Shown here piece after piece: positions 43,560 to 52,394 of a stretch of 64,000 nt of DNA (its first letter is position 1; each line of letters begins with the position of its first letter). Where the stretch lies: NCBI GenBank assembly GCA_050949825.1, contig JBMNGL010000013.1, forward strand, positions 186,001 through 250,000, given 5' to 3'. The notes under the pieces are model-generated. The model made no database searches, was not told where the DNA came from, and worked only from the letters and a program-made list of their open reading frames with translations. This stretch comes from DTU019 sp050949825. GTDB lineage: Bacteria > Bacillota > Syntrophomonadia > Syntrophomonadales > Syntrophomonadaceae. The position numbers and the translations under genes are program-made.

Positions 43560-44065
43560 GCCAAGAACTTACGGGTGCCTGACACCAACTTACCAACTTA
43601 TCACTGGGCGAAATCAGCATCAGCGGCACAATCCTCAGGGTCGAGGAACTGGCGAGCGTCCTGCAAGTCTGCCTTGATGCGGGAGCGAAGAAGGTGCTGA
43701 TACCGATAACGTCAGCCGCCGAACTCGGCGCGGTTCCGGCAGACCTCATCGGGGACTTGCACCCCGAGTCTACTCGACCCTTGTGTCCCCCGAGTTATTT
43801 ATAGCCAGACCGGGCTGTAGGTTTTGTTTTCTGCGGTCAGCTGGGTCAGGAGCTGGGAGTTAAGTTTTTTGGCATAGATATCCCGGTTGATGACCGGAAT
43901 GGGGTAGAAGGTGGCCGGGTTGCTCAATACGGTGAGAAAAGCCTGGTCAGAGGGGGCAAAGTTACCGTTGTTAAGGTTCACATCTTTCGCATAAAGCTCC
44001 TGGCCTTTCAAAACACCTTTGTCAGAGTAGTTATTGATACCCAGGTAGAACCAGGGGAAGAATTC
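43560..44065. repeat. Duplicated segment, copy 2 (parental)
   Basis: This copy contains the intact 3' end of the LysM gene and is therefore the likely source of 41101-41629. It includes the BrxL remnant at 43601-43755 and the CCCCGAGTCTACTCGACCC repeat at 43757-43781. Confidence 0.85.
43601..43755 (+). pseudogene. brxL: BrxL (BREX Lon-like) C-terminal remnant, copy 2
   Basis: The frame from 43601 reads SLGEISISGTILRVEEL, ASVLQVCLDAGAKKVLIP and ITSAAELGAVPADLIG without a break, matching the C-terminal protease region of BrxL. Upstream it is cut by repeat sequence and downstream by the CCCCGAGTCTACTCGACCC element. No other BREX gene is in the window. Confidence 0.8.
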
Positions 44066-45784
44066 GCCAAAATAATCGCGCTGCAGGAGCAAGAAGTTTG
44101 AAAAAGTCCTTGACCATTGGGCGAAGAAGTCATTGCGGCTGATTTCTGTCAGCTCTTTATTATTAAGGTCATAAAGGTAGGTAAAGGTCACTCGGCCCGG
44201 ATCCACAAACCCCATGACCAAAAGCTTGTTTACGGGGGCGGCCAGTTGGAAGAACCAGATATACACATCAGGCACTTCGACCAGCAGTTGATCGCTGCCG
44301 GTCTCGATATTGATCTTGCGCAGGCTGCTTTCACCATCGCTGTAGAGCAGGTTTTTGTTGTCGGTAAACCACTGGGGCATCATACCGCTGAAGGAGAAGA
44401 GGGTTGTACCATCAAGGGCACTGATTACCAGGCCGTTGTTCAATACCAGTTTCTTGCTGTCATAAGACCAATCCAGGTAATCGGTACTTGCAAACAGGTT
44501 TAAAATCCGGGAGGTTTTTGCCGCCAGGTCATAGATGATTATCTGGCGGCCTTCATTGGCAAACAGGGCCACGGCTTTTCTGTCTTTGCTCAGAAATAGC
44601 TGCCTCCTGCTCAGTTTGTCAAATACCTGCAGGCTGGTTGTGATCCCGCTGTTAAGATCCAACTTGACCAGTTCATCCTCATCATCCCGGGGCTTAAGAT
44701 AGGCTATTTCTCCCTGCAGATCGGCACTGTAACCGGGGAGCACAATGGTTTCATTGGGAAGTAATGCACCCGCGGGAATCAGATTGTTGGCTGCGCGCAG
44801 GCTGCTTAAAGACAGGGAGTATTGCGCGGCGGTATTTTCCAGGGTTTCTCCTTTCTCGGCCAGGTGGAAGCTAAGAGGCATCGGAATTAACAGCAATTGA
44901 CCGGTTCTTATAATGTAATCCGGCCCGGTCAAGTTGTTAATACTTATAATGTCTTCCATGCTCTTATCAAACAGTTGAGAGATGCTAAAAACCGAATCGC
45001 CCACTTGTACCCGGTAGTAGTATTCCTGCTGGGGAAAGGCTATACTGGCTCCCAGGGCCAGGCAGGTCTGGGCTCCCACAATGCCATCGATGGCGATGCC
45101 GGCCGCAGTTTGGAAATCTCTAACCGCGCGGTCGGTTGCACTGTTAAAATAGCCGTGTAATTCCCCTTTATAATATTTCAACTGGAAAAGGTAATACTGC
45201 AGCCAGTAAACGTCCAGCCCCCGGTCGTTGAGCCGCAAGGTTCTACCCCCTATGGGGGCGTGGACAAATATTTTGCTGTAGGTTTCAGGGCCGGCAATGC
45301 CGTCTGCAGCCAGCTCGGGAAAATCGAACTGAAAACGCCACACTGCTGCACTGGTAAAATAATTATAGCGCCCATCAGCGGGCCGGTTTAAGTAAGCCTT
45401 TTTGAAGGCGGCCAGGCGTTTCTGCAGAACCGATACATCCCCGCCGCGGGCACCGCTGCTTAAAGTGCGGGAAGAAAACACAGCCTCTTGCGGGGCATAC
45501 CTGCCGATCCTGTGCCCCAGGCGCAGGAATGACTCCGGGCCCACGACTCCATCTACTACCAGGCCGAAATATCTTTGAAAACTTCGGACAGCCGCCCGGG
45601 TAACAGGGCCGAATATGCCGTCAAGCAGCAGTTGGCCTGCAACGATATTATCCGCGAACATGTTGAGCAGGGACTGAAGGATTCTAACGTCTGTTCCCTG
45701 CAGCTGCGGGGAGGTTAAACGCAGGTTGCGACTACCGAAATAGTAATAAGCCAGGTCATCCAAGTTTTTATGCCTCTTTTCCAT
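43799..45784 (-). CDS. Peptidoglycan-binding and LysM protein with C-terminal propeller-like domain
   Basis: A 661-residue protein. There are three PG_binding_1-type repeats (for example DGIFGPVTRAAVRSFQ, DGRYNYFTSAAVWRFQ and HGYFNSATDRAVRDFQ, spanning about 25-245), then a LysM domain (YRVQVGDSVFSISQLF, about 255-300) and a weaker second one (LAEKGETLENTAAQYS). The rest, about 350-660, has TolB/WD40-like blades (LDWSYDSKKLVL, PQWFTDNKNLLY). No signal peptide is evident, so it may be delivered to the spore or cell envelope another way. No strong ribosome site precedes ATG 45784; a TGTATC/GATACA hairpin lies just upstream. Its 3' end is duplicated at 41359-41629. Confidence 0.88.
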   Translation of the reverse strand: MEKRHKNLDDLAYYYFGSRNLRLTSPQLQGTDVRILQSLLNMFADNIVAGQLLLDGIFGPVTRAAVRSFQRYFGLVVDGVVGPESFLRLGHRIGRYAPQEAVFSSRTLSSGARGGDVSVLQKRLAAFKKAYLNRPADGRYNYFTSAAVWRFQFDFPELAADGIAGPETYSKIFVHAPIGGRTLRLNDRGLDVYWLQYYLFQLKYYKGELHGYFNSATDRAVRDFQTAAGIAIDGIVGAQTCLALGASIAFPQQEYYYRVQVGDSVFSISQLFDKSMEDIISINNLTGPDYIIRTGQLLLIPMPLSFHLAEKGETLENTAAQYSLSLSSLRAANNLIPAGALLPNETIVLPGYSADLQGEIAYLKPRDDEDELVKLDLNSGITTSLQVFDKLSRRQLFLSKDRKAVALFANEGRQIIIYDLAAKTSRILNLFASTDYLDWSYDSKKLVLNNGLVISALDGTTLFSFSGMMPQWFTDNKNLLYSDGESSLRKINIETGSDQLLVEVPDVYIWFFQLAAPVNKLLVMGFVDPGRVTFTYLYDLNNKELTEISRNDFFAQWSRTFSNFLLLQRDYFGEFFPWFYLGINNYSDKGVLKGQELYAKDVNLNNGNFAPSDQAFLTVLSNPATFYPIPVINRDIYAKKLNSQLLTQLTAENKTYSPVWL

Positions 45785-46152
45785 GTCTTTTATGAGATGT
45801 ATCCCGTAGATACACCTTTTCTTTGTATGGAATGTATGAGAAAAGGGCCTGATTTATGAAAGATAGCCCCGGCTCCTAAATGGGGCAGCATTTTTGTCTT
45901 TCCAAAGCCCTGCTTTCCGCACATTACCGAAGGTTTTGATCGATGCCGCAATCAACCGGGTTTTGAAAATAGAACTAAAAAAGCCAGGCACATTTTTAAA
46001 TGTGTCTGACAAGGGGCGCCTTTGCATGTGGACAACTGGAATTTCGGTACGATTATCTCATATCTGAGGGCAGGAATAAGTATGCAGTGTTTTGATTTAA
46101 TCGGCGGAGCAGTCAATGTCCGCATTGCCGGCAATGCGATCTAAGATGGCTT
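45785..46152. other. Gene-free 368-bp region
   Basis: It contains the hairpin TGTATC-ccgt-GATACA (45799-45814) upstream of the LysM gene and a CCAGGCACATTTTTAAATGTGTCTGAC small repeat near 45983. No gene is supported. Confidence 0.5.
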
Positions 46153-47307
46153 TCATAAAGAATATAGATGTTTCCCTGTCAAGGGGTCCAGGCGAAAAAC
46201 ATTACACATCTCATTAAGAATCTGTATATTCGCCAAACCGACATTCATAACTGTATCATTACCGCCGTAATATATGGCTACCGTATCGTTCTTGCCGATT
46301 AATGCACCGCAGCTGAACACTACATTGGGAACATGGATATAATCAGTCTCTCTTACTACACAATCACTAGCACTGGGCATTAATAACGGTTTGGCACTAA
46401 TACGCAGTTTATTTGGATTGGTAGGGTCTTCAAGGTCATGGAATGCCACACCCAGGGTATAAGGATTGCCAGCCATGGTTGAGCGCACACCATGAAAGAT
46501 GTTTAACCACCCATATCGAGTTCTAATAGGCGGGGCACCCGGACCGATCTTGGCCTGGAATGCACTTGGCCCGTGACCGCTTCTCATTATTACATTACCG
46601 ATTTGCCATGGTCCCGTAGGGCCTGGTGCGAAACCAACCAATATTTCTCCAAATGAGCCGCCGATGTGACCGGAGCCGGAAACTTCCTTTTTTTTATCGT
46701 TTGGACGCAGCAAGGCTATCCATGACTTATTTTTGTCAGGTTCAGGAAATATAACCACATTGCGCATATCCTGTTCGCATATTGGACCATAGCGAACAAC
46801 GCTTTTAAAGTCCTTTGTTATAGCCATCATAACCTTAACCCTATCAGTGATCTGTTCGTGGTAGGCGCTGTAAGTCAATACATACCAGCCGCTGCCCACG
46901 GAATTAACCCGCATATCTTCCACACCGCCGGCCTCTGATTCGATAATGGAGGCAATATCGACATCCTTGGCAAAGGTGTCATTCTCGGTTGCTGGCAGTA
47001 AAAATGGTCTGTGATCGATCTGCCAATCATTTAAGCCATTGTAACTCACAGCTTTTCCTATTACACTACGGCCGTCAGCAATGTGGGAACGAAAGAGCAT
47101 TATTGTTTGAGTCCTGCCATTCACATCGACTTTTGCCATGCCTGCATTATGAACCGTGTATGCATATAAACGGTTATCATTACCCCAGGTCTTATTGACG
47201 TCATGGCTTGTTAATATGGGGTTTTCGGGGTAACGTAAAACGGGTTCATTAATTGTCACCGTTCCCTCAAACCCATTCCACTCCACAGATGCTTGCGTGC
47301 TACCCAT
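46153..47307 (-). CDS. GH130-type glycoside phosphorylase
   Basis: A 384-residue five-bladed propeller enzyme of family GH130, which phosphorolyses beta-1,2- or beta-1,4-mannosides. Recognisable parts are YPENPILTSHDV, the catalytic-Asp region VEDMRV, GPGAPPIRTRYGWLNIFHGV, and IYYGGNDTV near the C-terminus. The ATG at 47307 has AAAGGAGA 6 bases upstream; a frame extension to 47448 shows no ribosome site. There are no sugar transporter genes beside it. The exact substrate cannot be inferred. Confidence 0.87.
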   Translation of the reverse strand: MGSTQASVEWNGFEGTVTINEPVLRYPENPILTSHDVNKTWGNDNRLYAYTVHNAGMAKVDVNGRTQTIMLFRSHIADGRSVIGKAVSYNGLNDWQIDHRPFLLPATENDTFAKDVDIASIIESEAGGVEDMRVNSVGSGWYVLTYSAYHEQITDRVKVMMAITKDFKSVVRYGPICEQDMRNVVIFPEPDKNKSWIALLRPNDKKKEVSGSGHIGGSFGEILVGFAPGPTGPWQIGNVIMRSGHGPSAFQAKIGPGAPPIRTRYGWLNIFHGVRSTMAGNPYTLGVAFHDLEDPTNPNKLRISAKPLLMPSASDCVVRETDYIHVPNVVFSCGALIGKNDTVAIYYGGNDTVMNVGLANIQILNEMCNVFRLDPLTGKHLYSL

Positions 47308-47729
47308 TTCGATTCTCCTTTGCCATTGCGGTACAGTAATACGAAGCATATTACACCAATCTGCAACTGATATTCGACAAATTAATATCTTGCCATACCG
47401 CAAACCAACCCGGCCGCTGCATAAGCCTTCAATCTGCTCACTGCTCACTGCTCACTTGAAAGTATACCCAAATACGCGATAGAAAAAAATACCCATTGCA
47501 AGCGTACTCCGGTATATGAAGAACTTTACAGATAAAATAAAAGGGTAATATTAAGCAGCCTTAATAAATTGCTCCATCCCGATTATGTGGCTGTTCTATC
47601 AGCCTTTCTTCAATAAAGCTGGAATTAAGCACGATTTGTCTTGTTTTATCAGTAAACCATACTTTAAACTCAATTCCTGTATTGATTTCTCATATAACAG
47701 GCGGTATAATATCAATTGCGGCAGAAAAT
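47308..47729. other. Gene-free 422-bp region
   Basis: It holds a small tandem repeat of CTGCTCA (three copies, about 47436-47456) and presumably the promoters for the GH130 gene and tRNA-Lys. An open frame overlapping the tRNA (47599-47817, minus) is spurious. Confidence 0.5.
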
Positions 47730-47806
47730 GGGCCATTAGCTCAACCAGGCAGAGCAGCTGACTCTTAATCAGAAGGTTGTAGGTTCGATTCCTACATGGC
47801 CCACCA
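47730..47806 (+). tRNA. tRNA-Lys (anticodon CTT)
   Basis: A cloverleaf with acceptor GGGCCAT/ATGGCCC, D arm GCTC..GAGC, anticodon loop CTCTTAA, T arm GTAGG-TTCGATT-CCTAC and encoded CCA (47804-47806). The first anticodon-stem pair is a G-A mismatch. Confidence 0.95.
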
Positions 47807-47820
47807 TTATAAAGCAAGTA

Positions 47821-47848
47821 ACCGCGCTTAGTTGGCGCGGTTTTTACT
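47821..47848 (+). terminator. Terminator of tRNA-Lys
   Basis: Arms ACCGCGC (47821-47827) and GCGCGGT (47835-47841) are followed by a T-run. It lies 14 bases after the tRNA. Confidence 0.85.
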
Positions 47849-48050
47849 TTTCTGTAGACTCATTGCTTCTTCAGTGGTTAATTCTTCAATGTTCATGGAT
47901 ATACTATGCTGTCCAGTGTCTCTTGGGATAAGCCATTTAAAGGGTGGGCATGATTAATCATACCACCCAGATTATATCAACAACAGCTGGACAGATACAG
48001 TTTTGCCAAAAGATGCCCAGGGGAACCTGCCCAATGCTTAAATTGTAAAA

Positions 48051-48125
48051 TGGCTGGGATGGCTGGATTTGAACCAACGTCTCACGGAGTCAAAGTCCGT
48101 TGCCTTACCGCTTGGCCACATCCCA
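48051..48125 (-). tRNA. tRNA-Gln (anticodon TTG)
   Basis: On the minus strand: acceptor TGGGATG/CATCCCA with discriminator G and encoded CCA (48053-48051), D arm GCC..GGC, anticodon loop CTTTGAC, T arm GTTGG-TTCAAAT-CCAGC. It starts with U, as is usual for tRNA-Gln. Confidence 0.94.
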
Positions 48126-48376
48126 GCGTGGTCATCTTTCATCATCATTATGTGGAGCACTGCGAATACTATGCGGGGTAGTCATTACAGGAAGATGACA
48201 TATTGATAATTATGTAAACTATGTGGCAAAGCTGATACCGGCAGCAAAAAGCAACCTGAAAAACCAGCCGCATTACTGGCCTTGCTGCATGATTCTGGTT
48301 TCGTTGGGGCAAAATAGAATTCACACGGCAGGTATGGTATTCTGGTTATAGATATTGCAAGCAAGGAGGGAATAAT

Positions 48377-48673
48377 ATGCCAATGATGAGAAAATTCCTG
48401 TATTTCGGTCTGGGGGCCTTAAGCTTGACCAGGGATAAAGCGGAAAAGATTATGAATGAAATGGTAGACAAAGGCGAAATCAATAAAGATGAAGCTAAAC
48501 AGTTTGTTGATGATGCTATAAAAAGAGGCACCGAGGAAAAAGAGGAATTGCGCAAGATGATCAAGCAGGAATATGAGGAGATTAAAAGCCAATTAAGCTT
48601 TGTCAGCAAAAAGGACCTGGAGGCTCTGGAAGCCAGGATTAAGGCTCTGGAAGACAGGATTCAGGGCGTTTAA
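48377..48673 (+). CDS. Phasin-like coiled-coil protein
   Basis: A 98-residue helical protein: a short hydrophobic N-terminus (FLYFGLGALSLT), then RDKAEKIMNEMVDKGEIN and a charged coiled coil ending KDLEALEARIKALEDRI. This resembles the phasin-like proteins encoded beside aarF/ubiB homologues in Firmicutes. The ATG has GGAGGG upstream. A terminator separates it from the kinase-like gene about 50 bases on. Function is unclear; a membrane or granule-associated role is possible. Confidence 0.82.
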   Translation: MPMMRKFLYFGLGALSLTRDKAEKIMNEMVDKGEINKDEAKQFVDDAIKRGTEEKEELRKMIKQEYEEIKSQLSFVSKKDLEALEARIKALEDRIQGV

Positions 48674-48695
48674 ATTACCATTATAGATATACACT

Positions 48696-48725
48696 GCCGG
48701 GCCTTTGTCCCGGCTTTTGCTTTTT
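48696..48725 (+). terminator. Terminator after the phasin-like gene
   Basis: Arms GCCGGG (48696-48701) and CCCGGC (48709-48714), then TTTTGCTTTTT. It may be leaky, since the next ribosome site follows at once. Confidence 0.75.
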
Positions 48726-48738
48726 GGAGGAACAGGTA

Positions 48739-50403
48739 TTGAGAATTGCTTCAATGTCACATCTGAGGCGTTTGCCCAGGTACCGGGAAGTTGCCAATAT
48801 TTTGGTTAAAAACGGATTCGGTTTTGTTTTTTATAGTTTCGGCATCCGGCATCCCTGGCTGTTGCGCTATAGACATAAAGAAGACCTGCTGGCCGGGGAT
48901 TCATTGCCGCGCCGGCTGCGGCTGGCCTGCGAAGAGGCGGGGCCTACATTTGTCAAATTGGGGCAGTTGCTGAGTACGCGGGCTGATCTGTTGAGTCCCG
49001 AATATATCCGCGAATTGGAAAGGCTGCAGGATAATGTGCCGCCCGTTCCCTTTGCAGAGGTGGAAGCGGTTTTAATGCAGGAAGGCCTGGAATTATCAAC
49101 GGTATTCCTGGAATTTGACCAGGTGCCCATCGCCGCCGGATCGATTGGGCAGGTGCATCAGGCCATTTTAAGCGATGGCGAGCGGGTCATTGTCAAGGTG
49201 AAACGGCCAAACATCGATCATCAGGTGGCAACCGATTTGGCTATTATCATGGACCTGGCTCTTTATGCAGAAAAGCACCACCATTGGGCCAGGCATTACC
49301 GGGTCAGTGAACTGATTGAGGAACTGGCCCATGCGCTTCATAATGAACTGGATTTTCGTAAAGAAGCCCGCAATGCGGATCGCTTTCTACAGCATTTCGC
49401 CCACAATCCCCATGTAATTATTCCGCGCATTTTCTGGCAGTATAGCTCGGAGCATATTCTGGTGATGCAATATGTGCCTGGCATCAAAATCTCGGATACG
49501 GTAGGCATCAAGGCCAGCGGCTACCGGATCGATAGAATTGTTGAGCATCTGGTGGAATGCCTGTTCCAGCAGATTTACCTGGACGGCTTCTTTCACGCCG
49601 ACCCTCATCCCGGCAACATTGCGGTGGGGGAAGGGGAGGCCATTGTTCTCTATGATTTCGGTCAGGTGGGGTTTGTTGACCAGCTTACCCGTGATAAATA
49701 TATGGACCTGGTAATCGGCATGATGCGTTATGACACCGAAGCGGTGACCCGGGCCTTGATGAGAATAGCCATTGATGATCAATATGTGCAGATAAGTGAT
49801 TTGCGCCGCGACATTGGCCGCCTGGCACAAAAGTACTACCGCATCCCCTTGTCACGCATCAATATGGGCGAGTCCTTGCGGGAGATCCTCGGACTGGCGA
49901 TGAAGCACCGCCTGCGCATGCCGGCGGAGTTGACCCTGATGGCCAAGATGCTGTTGACTTTGGAAAGCCTGGTAGCCCATCTGGATCCTGGTATGAGCCT
50001 GGTTGATATAGCTGAGCCGTACGGCAAACGAGCCCTCAAGGAGCGCTATTCTGCCCGGCGTTTGGGACATGAGGCGCGGGGCATAATGATAGAATATGCC
50101 GATATTGCCCGCACCCTCCCACGGGGTATAAGCAATTTGGTCAAAAGGGTCGAAGAGGGCGAACTGCAGATTAAAATGGAGTACAGCAATCTAAAAGATA
50201 TGCTGATGCGCATTGACATAATGTCCAACCGCATTTGCCTGGCTATTGTTATGTCCAGCATCTTAATCGGCTGTTCATTGATCGTTGACCAGGCTGAAAC
50301 CCACCTGTTGCGCCATTTCCCCCTGGTAGAAGCCGGTTTTGTAGTGGCGTTTTTGATCGGCTTGTACCTGGCCTATTCTATTCTTCGCAGCGGTCGTTAT
50401 TGA
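48739..50403 (+). CDS. ubiB: AarF/UbiB/ABC1 atypical kinase-family protein
   Basis: A member of the UbiB atypical kinase family, 554 residues from TTG 48739 (GGAGG 8 bases upstream). The conserved order is the KxGQ-type helix (GPTFVKLGQLLSTR), the Ala-rich loop AAGSIGQVHQA, the catalytic Lys in VIVKVKRP, ELDFRKEARNA, and the metal-binding HADPHPGN and YDFGQVG. Two hydrophobic segments near the C-terminus anchor it. UbiB proteins support isoprenoid quinone or lipid metabolism as ATPases; here the lipid target is unknown. It sits behind a phasin-like gene, and its stop overlaps the frame of the next gene. Confidence 0.93.
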   Translation: MRIASMSHLRRLPRYREVANILVKNGFGFVFYSFGIRHPWLLRYRHKEDLLAGDSLPRRLRLACEEAGPTFVKLGQLLSTRADLLSPEYIRELERLQDNVPPVPFAEVEAVLMQEGLELSTVFLEFDQVPIAAGSIGQVHQAILSDGERVIVKVKRPNIDHQVATDLAIIMDLALYAEKHHHWARHYRVSELIEELAHALHNELDFRKEARNADRFLQHFAHNPHVIIPRIFWQYSSEHILVMQYVPGIKISDTVGIKASGYRIDRIVEHLVECLFQQIYLDGFFHADPHPGNIAVGEGEAIVLYDFGQVGFVDQLTRDKYMDLVIGMMRYDTEAVTRALMRIAIDDQYVQISDLRRDIGRLAQKYYRIPLSRINMGESLREILGLAMKHRLRMPAELTLMAKMLLTLESLVAHLDPGMSLVDIAEPYGKRALKERYSARRLGHEARGIMIEYADIARTLPRGISNLVKRVEEGELQIKMEYSNLKDMLMRIDIMSNRICLAIVMSSILIGCSLIVDQAETHLLRHFPLVEAGFVVAFLIGLYLAYSILRSGRY

Positions 50404-50465
50404 ACCAGCATATTAGCTGGTCCTCTCCAATATATATTAAGCACAAGCTTGGAGGGGGAATCAAT

Positions 50466-51611
50466 GTGCGAAAAGCCTTTTCAATCATGATCGTGACCTT
50501 TCTTATGGCAGCCCTGGGTGTTTCTGTGATGCCTGCTGCAACCCGGGCTGAGGTGCCTAAACTACAACATATTTTTGTGATTTCTGTGGATGGCTTAAGC
50601 TATGAAGGATTTAACAGCAGTTCCGTGCCCAGCATGAAACACCTGGCCGGGGAAGGGGTTGTTGATGAAAAATGCTTAGGGATCAGGGCTGAGACCCCCG
50701 AAGCGGCTCAGGCCTCCATGTTGACCGGCGCAACCCCGGAAGAGCACAAGTATTACAGTGCTGAAGACCGCCTGCAAATGGCTTCCATTCTGGATATGTT
50801 GAAACAGGGCAGCCGATCCTTTATGGTGTTGGATGGCAGCGGGGGAAAACTGAAGGCCTTTGATTATGGTGAGGCCCACTATGCCTGTGTGGATGCCGCT
50901 CTGACCGATCGGCAGGTGCTGGAAAAAGCGGTGGAGATATTTGGCAAGCAAAAACCTTTTTATAATTACATTGTTTTAAATGATTGCCGCGAAGCCATGT
51001 TGACCCTGGACGAAAAACGCTATTATCAAACCATTGCCGATACTGACAGTGCCATTGGTGATTTTCTGGCTTTCCTGCGCAATCAAAAACTTTACTATAA
51101 CTCGATAATCATCGTTACTTCTCCGCGCAGCTGCTCTTCCAGCGATCAGGTGCCCCTGATTATTCACGGTCCCTCCCTGCAAGTGGGGACGCGCATCAGC
51201 AACGCCATGATTATCGATATTACCCCGACACTGTGTATGCTCTCGGGATTAAAAACCCCGGTGGGCAGTCGGGGCATCCCCCTCTACGACGCCTTGCTCT
51301 ATACCAGTGAAGAGAGGGGCAGCCAATTGCTAAAATGGGTGAAAGCCTTGCAGGAAGAACGCAGTCTGAACTGGCAGCAGAACTATCAGATGCAGGATGA
51401 AATCTATCGCAATTATCACCGCATCTCCTCCATGAAGGAAGAACGGCAGAGCATCTTTGATTATGCCGGGCAGAAAGAAGGCGTGATCGCGGGGCTCAAT
51501 CAGCGGGTTAAGACCGAGCGCTATATTTTCTGCGCCATTATTGCCTTGATGCTGGTGGGGTATGGGGTGGAATATGTGGTGTTAAAGAAGAAGTACCTGT
51601 TATTCAAGTAA
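50466..51611 (+). CDS. Membrane-anchored alkaline-phosphatase-superfamily protein with missing metal motif
   Basis: A 381-residue protein from GTG 50466 (GGAGGGGG upstream). An N-terminal signal or anchor (FSIMIVTFLMAALGVSVMP), the VISVDGLSYEG metal/nucleophile strand, and AETPEAAQASMLTG resemble phosphodiesterase/nucleotide pyrophosphatase enzymes, as does DTDSAIGDFL. The segment where the family has TSDHG reads TSPRSCSS, so the second metal site is lost. A C-terminal TM segment (YIFCAIIALMLVGYGVEYVV) follows a charged helix. The protein could be a non-catalytic relative. It follows the UbiB-like gene by about 60 bases. Confidence 0.8.
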   Translation: MRKAFSIMIVTFLMAALGVSVMPAATRAEVPKLQHIFVISVDGLSYEGFNSSSVPSMKHLAGEGVVDEKCLGIRAETPEAAQASMLTGATPEEHKYYSAEDRLQMASILDMLKQGSRSFMVLDGSGGKLKAFDYGEAHYACVDAALTDRQVLEKAVEIFGKQKPFYNYIVLNDCREAMLTLDEKRYYQTIADTDSAIGDFLAFLRNQKLYYNSIIIVTSPRSCSSSDQVPLIIHGPSLQVGTRISNAMIIDITPTLCMLSGLKTPVGSRGIPLYDALLYTSEERGSQLLKWVKALQEERSLNWQQNYQMQDEIYRNYHRISSMKEERQSIFDYAGQKEGVIAGLNQRVKTERYIFCAIIALMLVGYGVEYVVLKKKYLLFK

Positions 51612-51618
51612 TATATTA

Positions 51619-51652
51619 AGCTGACCCGAGCGTTTATGGCCGGGTCAGCTTG
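51619..51652. terminator. Bidirectional terminator
   Basis: AAGCTGACCCG (51619-51629) pairs with CGGGTCAGCTT (51642-51652) between two convergent genes and overlaps the 3' end of the small minus-strand gene. Confidence 0.75.
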
Positions 51653-51861
51653 TGCCAGATGGTGTCCAGCGTATCCATGAAGGTCATGATGTTGCTGCGC
51701 TCGGTTTCACTGCAGGGTTGACCGGACTCGAGTTCATAGCTGGCAATGAGCTGGGCTTGAAAAACCTTTTCCAAAAAATCCATGTCATTATTGCGGAAAT
51801 AGTATTCCAGCCGTCTGGCTATGGAAAGTTCTTCGGGACTGAGATTTAATGCGGTATACAT
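51634..51861 (-). CDS. Small hypothetical helical protein
   Basis: A 75-residue protein from ATG 51861, with AGGAGG 8 bases upstream (two further upstream Met codons lie too close to it). It is mostly helical and acidic (SPEELSIARRLEYYF, SETERSNIMTFMDTLD), without motifs or membrane segments. I recognise no family. It lies between a convergent phosphatase-like gene and the divergent T-box operon. Confidence 0.7.
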   Translation of the reverse strand: MYTALNLSPEELSIARRLEYYFRNNDMDFLEKVFQAQLIASYELESGQPCSETERSNIMTFMDTLDTIWHKLTRP

Positions 51862-52049
51862 AGTCATCACCTCCTGATGTTAAATTAATAATATGCACGC
51901 TGGTGATAAATAGTTCAGGAAAAGATTTGCTGCAGGGTAAGAATACTGTATTCATTAACCACCGAACAGAGATATTGGGCCAATCGGTAGACAAGTGCCT
52001 TGACTAGGCGGTTGCTGTCGTGTTATCATGCTTCAATGAACCAACAAAA

Positions 52050-52278
52050 TATGCACAGCGATGATCAGAAGAGTAACTGCTTAAGCTTGTTCAACAGAGA
52101 GCCGGGAAAGGGTGGAAACCGGTGAGAGCAGGCAGTGAAAGCCACCTGGGAGTTCCGGTGAATACATTTGTAGTAAACCGGACGGCAATGCCGTTAAAAT
52201 AATAAGCCGGGCTGACGCCAATTAGGGTGGTACCGCGGGAGCAACTCTCGTCCCTTGAGGATGAGGGTTTTTTTATTT
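52050..52278 (+). promoter_or_regulatory. T-box leader, alanine specifier
   Basis: The T-box core AGGGTGGTACCGCGG is at 52224-52238. It is followed by a terminator-like stem (CTCGTCCCT..AGGATGAG) and seven T at 52268-52274. Upstream are the AGAGAG and GGTG stem I motifs. The specifier context GTGAAA-GCC-ACCTGGGAG places GCC (alanine) at 52141-52143. The TGGT of the T-box fits an A discriminator, as in tRNA-Ala. Uncharged tRNA-Ala should favour antitermination. Confidence 0.92.
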
Positions 52279-52394
52279 GCTCTACAACCGTTAACAGGAA
52301 CGGTCCTTGCATTTTATGCGTGTTATAGTGACGGTCAGGTTCAACACGCCTAAAAACAAGGCATCGCGAAAAAAGGCTAGAAGGAGGAACAACC

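Noticed and set aside
47599..47817. 72-codon minus-strand frame
   Set aside because: It runs antisense through tRNA-Lys, which explains the open frame.
47828..47961. Two tiny minus-strand frames of 22 codons each overlapping by ATGA (starts at 47961 and 47896)
   Set aside because: Too short to support without conservation data, and the second overlaps the tRNA-Lys terminator hairpin.
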